Positions 1 to 5,570 of a DNA stretch of 5,570 nt are shown one piece after another. Below the pieces are notes generated by a model. It was not told the DNA's origin and did not search any database. It saw nothing but the letters and a program-made list of their open reading frames with translations. The position numbers and the translations under genes are program-made. Every line of letters starts with the position of its first letter. Positions within the stretch are counted from its first letter, which is position 1. Source of the stretch: Pseudomonadota bacterium (GTDB lineage Bacteria > Pseudomonadota > Gammaproteobacteria > Xanthomonadales > Marinicellaceae); contig QQUO01000120.1 of the NCBI GenBank assembly GCA_008501575.1, forward strand, positions 1 through 5,570, read 5' to 3'.

Positions 1-468
1 AAAGTCAACCCCATCGATTTTGAAAATGCGGAGGGTAACCTCGGTTTGGCCAATGCTTTATTGGCACATTTAGCTGAAAAATTACCGATATCACGCTGGC
101 AACGAGACCTGACAGATTCCACGGTATTGCGCTCCATGGGAACGGCATTCGGCCATACCCTAATTGCCTATCGCTCATTGGCTCAGGGCCTGACCAAACT
201 GGATTTAAACAAGGCCGCTTTACAAGCCGACTTAGATGCCAATTGGGCATTATTGGCCGAACCGATACAAACTGTCATGCGTCGCTACGGCATTGAAAAT
301 CCCTATGAAAAACTGAAAGAACTCACCCGTGGTCAAACCATTAACGAGCAGTCCATTAAAGCCTTCGTCAATGACCTTGATTTACCTGCCGCCGTTAAAC
401 AACAACTGCTGGCATTAACGCCGGCCACCTATCTGGGTAATGCCGAACATCAAGCCAAACATATTTAA
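1..468 (+). CDS. purB: Adenylosuccinate lyase, C-terminal part (5' end outside window)
   Basis: This is the last 155 residues of adenylosuccinate lyase, the cytosolic fumarase/aspartase-superfamily enzyme that releases fumarate from SAICAR and from adenylosuccinate in purine synthesis. The reading frame is open from base 1 and begins inside the superfamily signature (KVNPIDFENAEGNLGLAN), so the mobile catalytic-serine loop lies just to the left of the window. Segments typical of the E. coli-type enzyme follow: a SRWQRDLTDSTVLR stretch at about residues 32-45 and an AEPIQTVMRRYGIE-NPYEKLKELTRG stretch at about 85-110. The C-terminus is complete and of normal length after these motifs. The TTG at 46 is an internal leucine, not a start. 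The last 29 bases overlap the start of the next gene, so the two are probably co-transcribed and translationally coupled. Identification is by remembered family sequence and is very secure. Confidence 0.97.
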   Translation, partial: KVNPIDFENAEGNLGLANALLAHLAEKLPISRWQRDLTDSTVLRSMGTAFGHTLIAYRSLAQGLTKLDLNKAALQADLDANWALLAEPIQTVMRRYGIENPYEKLKELTRGQTINEQSIKAFVNDLDLPAAVKQQLLALTPATYLGNAEHQAKHI

Positions 469-1564
469 CGGCCAGGCGGTTACTGCAGAAGTCTTTTTAG
501 CCGATTATTGGCAGCAACGCCCTTATTTATTCCGGCAAACTGACCTGCCTTTGGCAACTGTGCCTAATCGTGAACAAATGTTTCAATTGGCCGCCCGGGA
601 TGGGGTTCAGTCTCGTATTATCTACAGTCCTGACCACCGTCGTTTTCAAGCGGTTTATGACGAACCAAACCAATGGGCCGATTTAATCGACATGAATCCC
701 ACTTTATTGGTGTCGGATATTGAAAAATGGTGTCCCCAAACTTTGGCCGTCTTAACGGCATTCTCTTTTATTAAAGCCTGGCGTTTTGATGACCTTATGC
801 TGTCTTATGCGCCCAAAGGGGCATCGGTGGGTGCCCACATTGATCAATACGATGTGTTTTTGGTGCAGGTCAAGGGACAGCGACAATGGTCTTATGATGA
901 CACGATTTTGGCCGATTTTGAACCTGTTGATGACAGTGATTTGGCGGTTATTGCTGATTATGAGCCGCACCATACCCATATTTTATCGCCCGGTGATGTC
1001 CTGTATTTACCGCCACGCATTGCCCATCACGGTATTTCGCTCGATGATGATTGTTTAACTTTATCGGTGGGTCTGCGTTCACCTTCATCGGCTGAATTGA
1101 TTACCGCAGTGGCCGATCATATGGCACAACAACTTCCTGACTCAGAAAGACTGACGGATGCCGGACATGAATTAAATGCCACCGGCGCCATCAGTGGCCA
1201 TGAAATTGCATACCTGCGCAAGCAGATACAGCGAATGAATCATTTAACAGATGGAGAATTGGCCGATATTCTGGGTCAATTTATCAGCGCTTATCGGTTA
1301 TTGGATGACACACCGGGTTTTAACGACCACAATCATGGCCACACTCATGTACGAAATCCGGCCGATAATTTCACTTATTATGCCATCAGTGACCAACAGG
1401 CACAGCTCTACATCAATGGTGATAAATACCCATGCACTTTGGCATTTGCGCAACAATTGTGTAATCAGTCATACCTCGATTTGCAGCAATTACAATCCAT
1501 TGCGGCCGATCAGGAGCTTTTTAATCAATTGCTGGAAAATCAGCATATCATTGCCCTTGATTAA
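440..1564 (+). CDS. roxA: Ribosomal protein L16 arginine 3-hydroxylase (RoxA/YcfD-type JmjC-cupin oxygenase)
   Basis: The 374-residue product matches the length and layout of E. coli RoxA (YcfD), a cytosolic Fe(II)/2-oxoglutarate oxygenase that hydroxylates an arginine of ribosomal protein L16. Visible landmarks are an N-terminal YWQQRPYLFR segment (about 23-32), a DDLMLSY strand (117-123), the iron-binding HID (H133, D135) in AHIDQYDVFLVQ, R148 at the position of the 2-oxoglutarate-binding arginine of YcfD, and the distal iron ligand H196 in LPPRIAHHG after a PGDVLYLPP turn. The C-terminal third should be the helical and winged-helix part. A histidine cluster, HNHGHTH (297-303), lies in the linker before it. 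ATG 440 is the only sensible start: an in-frame stop lies at 416-418 and the next in-frame ATG (578) would remove conserved sequence. No good Shine-Dalgarno precedes it, which fits coupling to purB. The exact ribosomal substrate is inferred from the family. Confidence 0.93.
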   Translation: MPNIKPNIFNGQAVTAEVFLADYWQQRPYLFRQTDLPLATVPNREQMFQLAARDGVQSRIIYSPDHRRFQAVYDEPNQWADLIDMNPTLLVSDIEKWCPQTLAVLTAFSFIKAWRFDDLMLSYAPKGASVGAHIDQYDVFLVQVKGQRQWSYDDTILADFEPVDDSDLAVIADYEPHHTHILSPGDVLYLPPRIAHHGISLDDDCLTLSVGLRSPSSAELITAVADHMAQQLPDSERLTDAGHELNATGAISGHEIAYLRKQIQRMNHLTDGELADILGQFISAYRLLDDTPGFNDHNHGHTHVRNPADNFTYYAISDQQAQLYINGDKYPCTLAFAQQLCNQSYLDLQQLQSIAADQELFNQLLENQHIIALD

Positions 1565-1568
1565 ACAT

Positions 1569-1596
1569 GTGTCATTTTTCAAGCACCAGCCATAAT
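1569..1596 (+). promoter_or_regulatory. Candidate sigma-70 promoter upstream of pncB
   Basis: A GTGTCA hexamer (1569-1574, four of six matches to TTGACA) and a CATAAT hexamer (1591-1596, five of six to TATAAT) are separated by 16 bases in the short roxA-pncB gap. Transcription would start near 1603, giving a leader of about 20 bases that still contains the ribosome binding site. This would let pncB-pncA be expressed independently of purB-roxA. It was found by eye only; in AT-rich spacers such matches occur by chance. Confidence 0.35.
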
Positions 1597-1606
1597 CCGC
1601 TCATTT

Positions 1607-1613
1607 AAGAGGA
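1607..1613 (+). promoter_or_regulatory. Ribosome binding site of pncB
   Basis: AAGAGGA lies 8 bases before ATG 1622, at good Shine-Dalgarno spacing. It fixes the pncB start, which also agrees with the conserved N-terminus of the family. Confidence 0.75.
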
Positions 1614-1621
1614 CATTATCC

Positions 1622-3022
1622 ATGTTAACAATCACCGGCAACTACACCGATTTGTACCAGATTAGCATGGCGCAAGTTTATTTTCATGAACAACATAACC
1701 AGCCGGCGGTGTTTGATTATTTTTTTCGTAAAAACCCCTTTCAAGGTGGTTATACCGTGTTTGCCGGTTTGAGCACATTATTGGATACCTTGGAACAATT
1801 GCACTTTAGTCCTGCAGATTTAACGTATTTAAAAAGCCAGGGTTTTCAAGCAGACTTTATAGATTATTTGGCTGATTTTCGATTTAAAGGAACCATTCAC
1901 AGTTGTCGCGAAGGTGATTTGGTGTTCCCCAATGCGCCGGTGATTACGGTCAAGGCAAATTTAATTGAAGCCCAATTGATTGAAACAGTGTTACTCAATA
2001 CCGTAAATTTCCAAAGTCTGATTGCCACCAAGGCCGCCCGCATTCGATCAGTGGCAGCGGCGGCCACTCTGTTGGATTTTGGCCTACGGCGGGCCCAAGG
2101 TCCCGGCGGTTATTATGCCAGTCGAGCAGCCATGATTGGTGGTTTTGACGGCACCAGCCACGTTAAAGCGGCACAGGATTTCGAACTGAAAGCAGCCGGC
2201 ACCATGGCCCATTCTTTTGTACAAAGTTATGATGATGAATTAACTGCTTTTCGATCCTTTGCCAAAGATCAACCGCATAATACGGTGTTATTGGTGGACA
2301 GTTATAACACCCTAAAAAGCGGCGTTCCCAATGCCATTATCGTGGGTCAGGAAATGGCGCAACGCGGCCACCACTTAAAAGCCATCCGATTAGACAGCGG
2401 TGACTTGGCTTATTTATCGAAACAATCTCGCCAAATGCTGGATGCCGCCGGCCTGACAGATGTCCACATTGCCGCTTCGAATCAGTTAGACGAGCATGTC
2501 ATTAAAAGCCTCATCGAACAACAAGCCCCCATAGATATCTTTGGGGTCGGTACCAGTCTGGTCATTGGCCGACCGGATGGTGCCTTAGATGGTGTCTATA
2601 AACTGGCTTATTTTAAGGATAAGCCACGCTTTAAATTATCTGAAAACATTAAAAAAATGACTTTGCCGGGGCATAAACAGGTCCACCGTCTGAGTAACAG
2701 CCACGGTCAATTCGTCGGCGCCGATGTCATCACTTTGGCGGATGAACCGGCACCGACATCGATGTTACACCCATATGAACCTTTTAAATCGATGGACCTC
2801 AGTTCCTTAACAGCCACAGCCATGCTCAATCCGGTGATGCTAAATGGTCAACGCTGTACCGCCAAAGTGAAGTTGTCCGAAATTGCCCAACATGTACAGT
2901 CACAAATGGCGTTATTAGCCATTGATTATCGACGTTTTGATAATCCCCACCAATATAAGGTGGGCATTAGTCCGGCTTTAAAACAACAACGCGATCAACT
3001 AATTACCCAACTAAGGAGTTAA
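1622..3022 (+). CDS. pncB: Nicotinate phosphoribosyltransferase (long form)
   Basis: The 466-residue product is a cytosolic nicotinate phosphoribosyltransferase, which joins nicotinate to PRPP with ATP use to give nicotinate mononucleotide in the Preiss-Handler route to NAD. Landmarks in order: YTDLYQ (8-13) at the N-terminus, FFRKNPF (34-40), TVFAGL (45-50), ETVLLNTVNFQ (121-131), DFGLRRAQG (152-160), GGFDGTSH (173-180), GTMAH with H197 at the position of the histidine that is phosphorylated in the family, VLLVDSYNT (222-230), RLDSGDL (256-262), ASNQLDE (285-291) and FGVGTSLV (307-314). It is longer than the roughly 400-residue E. coli PncB and resembles the other, longer branch with a C-terminal extension, seen in many bacteria and in the human enzyme. 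ATG 1622 has a good ribosome binding site. The stop codon abuts the start of pncA, so the two salvage enzymes very likely share one mRNA. Confidence 0.96.
   Translation: MLTITGNYTDLYQISMAQVYFHEQHNQPAVFDYFFRKNPFQGGYTVFAGLSTLLDTLEQLHFSPADLTYLKSQGFQADFIDYLADFRFKGTIHSCREGDLVFPNAPVITVKANLIEAQLIETVLLNTVNFQSLIATKAARIRSVAAAATLLDFGLRRAQGPGGYYASRAAMIGGFDGTSHVKAAQDFELKAAGTMAHSFVQSYDDELTAFRSFAKDQPHNTVLLVDSYNTLKSGVPNAIIVGQEMAQRGHHLKAIRLDSGDLAYLSKQSRQMLDAAGLTDVHIAASNQLDEHVIKSLIEQQAPIDIFGVGTSLVIGRPDGALDGVYKLAYFKDKPRFKLSENIKKMTLPGHKQVHRLSNSHGQFVGADVITLADEPAPTSMLHPYEPFKSMDLSSLTATAMLNPVMLNGQRCTAKVKLSEIAQHVQSQMALLAIDYRRFDNPHQYKVGISPALKQQRDQLITQLRS
3013..3018 (+). promoter_or_regulatory. Ribosome binding site of pncA (inside the end of pncB)
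   Basis: AAGGAG lies within the last codons of pncB. It is 3 bases from ATG 3022 and 6 bases from ATG 3025. The second spacing is the more usual, so the site favours ATG 3025 as the pncA start. Confidence 0.7.
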
Positions 3023-3024
3023 TG

Positions 3025-3630
3025 ATGAAGGCCCTATTACTCATTGATGTTCAGTATGATTTTATGCCCGGTGGCAGCCTGCCGGTGACCGAAGGGGATC
3101 ACATAATACCGGTCATTAATCACCTGCAAAATCACTTCGATTTAGTCATCGCCAGTCAGGATTGGCATCCACCTGAACACCTGAGCTTTGCCCGCAATCA
3201 TTTGGGGCAGCAAGCCTTTGCTGAAATTGAATTGAACGGTTTAGCGCAAACCCTGTGGCCGGCCCATTGTGTACAGGGCAGCCAAGGGGCCGAGTTACAT
3301 CGGGATCTTGACTGCCGCAAGATTGCAGCCATTTTCCGCAAAGGTATGAACCCCGAAATTGACAGTTACAGTGCCTTTTATGACAACGGTCACAGGCAGT
3401 CCACCGGTTTAACCGGCTACCTCAAAGAGCGGGCGGTCGATACCCTCTATTTCACCGGACTGGCCGCTGATTTTTGTGTCTATTTCTCCATTATAGATGC
3501 CTTAAAAGCCGGCTTTGCTTGTGTGCTTATTGAAGATGCCACCCGTGCCATTGACCCTGAAAACTTTAAACGACAAAAACAACAATTGCTGGCCGAAGGC
3601 GTTAAAATCATTAACAGCCGGGATTTGTAA
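3025..3630 (+). CDS. pncA: Nicotinamidase (pyrazinamidase family)
   Basis: The 201-residue product is a nicotinamidase of the isochorismatase-like hydrolase fold; it deamidates nicotinamide to nicotinate, the substrate of the neighbouring pncB product. Numbered from ATG 3025, the cysteine-hydrolase triad is visible as D8 (LLIDVQYDF), K106 (FRKGMNP) and C151 (LAADFCVYFS). The metal ligands are D46 and H48 in SQDWHP and H81 in WPAHCVQ. The DSYSAFYDN stretch after K106 is also typical. Length is close to E. coli PncA. Two adjacent ATGs are possible: 3022 overlaps the pncB stop by one base (TAATG), while 3025 is better spaced from AAGGAG and gives the usual MKALLLID beginning; the difference is one methionine. 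The old product name pyrazinamidase reflects activity on the drug pyrazinamide. The gene converges on a minus-strand gene with only a 31-base gap and no strong terminator. Confidence 0.96.
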   Translation: MKALLLIDVQYDFMPGGSLPVTEGDHIIPVINHLQNHFDLVIASQDWHPPEHLSFARNHLGQQAFAEIELNGLAQTLWPAHCVQGSQGAELHRDLDCRKIAAIFRKGMNPEIDSYSAFYDNGHRQSTGLTGYLKERAVDTLYFTGLAADFCVYFSIIDALKAGFACVLIEDATRAIDPENFKRQKQQLLAEGVKIINSRDL

Positions 3631-3661
3631 GGCAGTCTGATAAATTGAATCGATTGGTTCT

Positions 3662-4558
3662 TTAATATTTGGGTGCGTCAATTTTATAACCAGCGGACTC
3701 CAGATCTTCGAGAATACTGTCATCACTCAGTAGATGTGACATTGGTAAAATAGCGAACGAAGATTTATGTTTTGTCAACGTTGCTTTGGCATGTTCTAAC
3801 CACAACGTACGTGTACGTGCTCGAATATCTGTTATCCCCACATCCTGTGCTATCTCAGAATTCAACCAAGCCGAGTTACAGGCTTGATCATTATCCACAT
3901 AGGGTAATGATTTGATGGTTTCAATATCCCCATCAGACCAGGCAACGGCACGGGTGCGCATGGCCACCAGATCATGCTCTAACCTTTGCAGCGTTTTGGC
4001 GAAGCATTCCAGGTCATTGAGTTCAGATTTTTTAAAATCTTTCAATTTGGCTTTAGGGTTTTCTAAATCAACTTCAACCGTCGGGATAATAAACTCAAGT
4101 TTGTGCTTTTTGGCAGTCTTTTTGATCTTTTTTGTTACCCCGGTTTTTCTGGTCAGACCTGATTTTTTTAAAGCTTTTTGGGACAGTTCCTGGCTGGCAA
4201 AAATCGGCCTGGTTTTCTCAATGCCTCTATCACGACCCATGTACTTTTTTTTCAATACCAACCAACGTGCGTAAAGATCATCTGGAACGACATCAATCAG
4301 TTTTTGTTTGTCTGGATTTTTCTTAATTCCAATAACTGATGTTGCCAATGACAGTTTCTTAAAAAAACCAATATCTCCAAATTTCATCACTAATTGAGGT
4401 GGTAGTAACAAAGCTTGTGATGATTGAATCACTTCTTCAATCGGCTTAAAGTTCCAATCCATTCGTTTAGGCAAAGGTGATAAAGTGCCTATGTGTAGTG
4501 TATAGTTAGGTGAGTTTAAGAGAAAAAGCTTGAGAAAATTTACCTTTGTATTAGCCAT
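3662..4558 (-). CDS. TraB/GumN-family protein lacking the usual N-terminal signal region
   Basis: From ATG 4558 the product has 298 residues. The core matches the TraB/PrgY/GumN family as I know it from Xanthomonadales-type proteins: GTLSPLPKRMDW (24-35), LLPPQLV (about 51-57), GIKKNPD (about 77-83), DDLYARWLVLKKKYMGRD (about 93-110), a lysine-rich stretch (about 127-153), ECFAKTLQRLE (about 184-194), and LPMSHLLSDD-to-AGYKI at the end (271-293). Relatives normally start with a signal peptide or lipobox and a linker. Here the first conserved strand begins at about residue 19, with no hydrophobic leader, so the gene may be 5' truncated or encode a cytosolic form. The first GxxH motif of the wider family reads GTLS, without histidine. 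TTG 4579 is an alternative start adding seven residues; neither start has a clear ribosome binding site. The gene sits behind the nrdJ terminator, so it needs its own promoter, and none is obvious. Function unknown; in relatives it is thought to be extracytoplasmic and possibly proteolytic. Confidence 0.8.
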   Translation of the reverse strand: MANTKVNFLKLFLLNSPNYTLHIGTLSPLPKRMDWNFKPIEEVIQSSQALLLPPQLVMKFGDIGFFKKLSLATSVIGIKKNPDKQKLIDVVPDDLYARWLVLKKKYMGRDRGIEKTRPIFASQELSQKALKKSGLTRKTGVTKKIKKTAKKHKLEFIIPTVEVDLENPKAKLKDFKKSELNDLECFAKTLQRLEHDLVAMRTRAVAWSDGDIETIKSLPYVDNDQACNSAWLNSEIAQDVGITDIRARTRTLWLEHAKATLTKHKSSFAILPMSHLLSDDSILEDLESAGYKIDAPKY

Positions 4559-4601
4559 ACGCTGACTTGACGAACTCAAGGGCTTTCTCTGAATATTACA
4601 T

Positions 4602-4631
4602 AAAAAAAAGCACCCGTGATGGGTGCTTTTT
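4602..4631 (-). terminator. Intrinsic terminator of nrdJ, near-symmetrical
   Basis: The stem GCACCC (4610-4615) pairs with GGGTGC (4621-4626) around a five-base loop and is extended by five A-T pairs to 4605 and 4631. Read on the minus strand, the hairpin is followed by a run of eight T, 18 bases after the nrdJ stop, the form of a strong rho-independent terminator. Read on the plus strand it has only five T, so it may stop transcription in both directions, though no plus-strand gene ends near it. Confidence 0.9.
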
Positions 4632-4649
4632 GATTCTCTTTAATTTAAC

Positions 4650-5570
4650 TTAGCCACATTTGGATGAGCCGCAGCTTTTACAGGTCAAACAACCTTCCTG
4701 ATAAATCAATTCGGTGGATTGACAATTTTCACAGGTGCCTTTATCCACTTCTGTACCATCAGCAATATAACGTTTTAAGGCACGATTCACGCCATTTTTC
4801 CAGGTATTAATTGATTCACTGTCTAACTGTAATGTGTTAATGAGTTCCACCACTTTCTCGATCGGCATACCATGTCTTAAAGTACTGGAAATCAATTTGG
4901 CATAATTCCAGAACTCGGGATTAAACTTATGAGATAAACCTTCAATGGTGGTTTTATAACCACGCTTATTGGTAAACTGAAAATCATAACGGGAACTGCC
5001 ATCTTCTAACCGGCTTTTGATAATATGACCCGACTCAACAGTCCGCGGCAGGAAAATACCATCTTCATCATCCGCCAAACCGGTAAAAATCTCATAAGGC
5101 TTGCCTTTAATGGTGCCCACGAAAGCAATCCATTTCTCTTTGTTATTGTGAAAACGAACCACCTCTGCTTTTAAGGTTTTTGGTCGTTTGGTGGGGAATG
5201 GCACCAGCTCATCGGGTTTTTCTTCGTTAGAAACCAAAACCCCCGAACGTGAGCCGTCACGATAGACTGTGACACCTTTACACCCGGCTTTCCAGGCTTC
5301 CATATACAAATCACCGACCATTTTCTCACTGACATCATTGGGCAAGTTAATGGTCACACTGATGCTGTGATCAACCCATTTTTGCACAGCTCCCTGCATC
5401 TTAACCTTACTTAACCAATCCACATCATTGGATGTGGCTTTGTGATAAGGTGATTTTTTAACCAGGGCGTTCATTTCCTTTTCACTGTAATTTTTGTCCG
5501 TGTCATAACCATGCACATTCATCCACTCTTTAAAGCGGTGATGAAATACCGTGTACTCTTCCCAGGAATC
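4650..5570 (-). CDS. nrdJ: Adenosylcobalamin-dependent (class II) ribonucleotide reductase, C-terminal 306 residues
   Basis: The frame is open to the right edge and ends at 4650, so this is the C-terminal part of a class II ribonucleotide reductase; the catalytic cysteines and most of the barrel are outside the window. Class II enzymes reduce ribonucleotides using a radical from adenosylcobalamin and need no oxygen. In visible-fragment numbering there are SPYHKATSNDVDW (about 40-52), VDHSISVTINLP (66-77) and GCKGVTVYRDGSRSG (96-110), the end of the catalytic domain. A linker and a domain resembling the TSCPD region follow (about 135-250; FTGLADDEDG, LRHGMPIEKVVELI). The tail has six cysteines, at 280, 283, 294, 297, 300 and 305, ending in GSSKCG. 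In many class II enzymes this cysteine-rich zinc-finger tail re-reduces the active site. The ATG at 5520-5522 is internal: sixteen codons in frame precede it (DSWEEYTVFHHRFKEW). A terminator follows. Confidence 0.95.
   Translation of the reverse strand, partial: DSWEEYTVFHHRFKEWMNVHGYDTDKNYSEKEMNALVKKSPYHKATSNDVDWLSKVKMQGAVQKWVDHSISVTINLPNDVSEKMVGDLYMEAWKAGCKGVTVYRDGSRSGVLVSNEEKPDELVPFPTKRPKTLKAEVVRFHNNKEKWIAFVGTIKGKPYEIFTGLADDEDGIFLPRTVESGHIIKSRLEDGSSRYDFQFTNKRGYKTTIEGLSHKFNPEFWNYAKLISSTLRHGMPIEKVVELINTLQLDSESINTWKNGVNRALKRYIADGTEVDKGTCENCQSTELIYQEGCLTCKSCGSSKCG

Noticed and set aside
540..1510. Frequent GGCCGAT strings across roxA
   Set aside because: They mostly fall in the alanine-aspartate codon pair GCC GAT with varied flanks. 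This reflects codon preference and not a repeat family or recognition site array.
752..1595. Open frames in other frames over roxA (752-979 minus, 786-1058 and 1251-1595 plus)
   Set aside because: They lie wholly or almost wholly inside a well-supported gene and have no recognisable family motifs or ribosome binding sites.
3647..3670. GAATC-GATT-GGTTC hairpin followed by a T-rich stretch, as a pncA terminator
   Set aside because: The stem has only five pairs, one of them G-T, and the following tract is interrupted by A. It is too weak to call, although it is the only hairpin candidate in the 31-base gap between the convergent genes.
3502..3726. Minus-strand open frame across the pncA end and the 3' end of the TraB-like gene
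   Set aside because: It overlaps two recognised genes and its sequence shows no motif; judged a shadow frame.
3912..4326. Two plus-strand open frames with hydrophobic products, antisense to the TraB-like gene
   Set aside because: Their hydrophobicity (runs such as FFFN and FLIFFV) is what the reverse complement of a lysine-rich coding stretch gives. There is no start signal and the opposite strand carries the conserved family core.
4593..4621. Minus-strand promoter for the TraB-like gene using TAATAT (4598-4593) as -10
   Set aside because: The -10 matches four of six positions, and the -35 position falls within the terminator hairpin and has no resemblance to TTGACA.
1..5570. A new defence, mobile or signalling system
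   Set aside because: All plus-strand genes and nrdJ are recognised metabolic or ribosome-modifying enzymes. There are no transposase, integrase, repeat arrays, toxin-antitoxin pairs or long unexplained gaps; the longest intergenic stretch is about 90 bases and mostly terminator.

Overview
The window is a compact, mostly housekeeping stretch of a bacterial chromosome, probably gammaproteobacterial. The best clues are the E. coli-like PurB C-terminus followed directly by a RoxA/YcfD-type ribosomal oxygenase, and a TraB/GumN-like protein of a kind I associate with Xanthomonadales-type genomes. The class II ribonucleotide reductase and the long-form nicotinate phosphoribosyltransferase look less enterobacterial, so the exact lineage stays open. 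No RNA gene, CRISPR array, insertion sequence or phage gene is visible.

Layout. On the plus strand come the 3' end of purB (1-468), roxA overlapping it by 29 bases (440-1564), then, after a 57-base gap holding a good ribosome binding site and a plausible promoter, pncB (1622-3022), and pncA, whose start codon abuts or overlaps the pncB stop (about 3025-3630). On the minus strand, reading toward pncA, are a short TraB/GumN-family gene (3662-4558) and, upstream of it, the 3' part of the class II ribonucleotide reductase nrdJ (4650 to the right edge). A strong hairpin terminator (4602-4631) separates nrdJ from the TraB-like gene.

How the genes work together. PurB makes AMP and the purine intermediate AICAR; RoxA hydroxylates an arginine of ribosomal protein L16. 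PncA and PncB form a two-step salvage module (nicotinamide to nicotinate to nicotinate mononucleotide) that feeds NAD synthesis, and their tight linkage suggests one mRNA. NrdJ makes deoxyribonucleotides using adenosylcobalamin. The region therefore leans toward nucleotide and cofactor metabolism, but a functional link between the operons is not shown.

The only gene that looks out of the ordinary is the TraB/GumN-like one. It starts almost at its first conserved strand with no room for a signal peptide, lies directly behind another gene's terminator, and lacks the histidine expected in the first GxxH motif. I do not see a convincing novel multi-gene system here.
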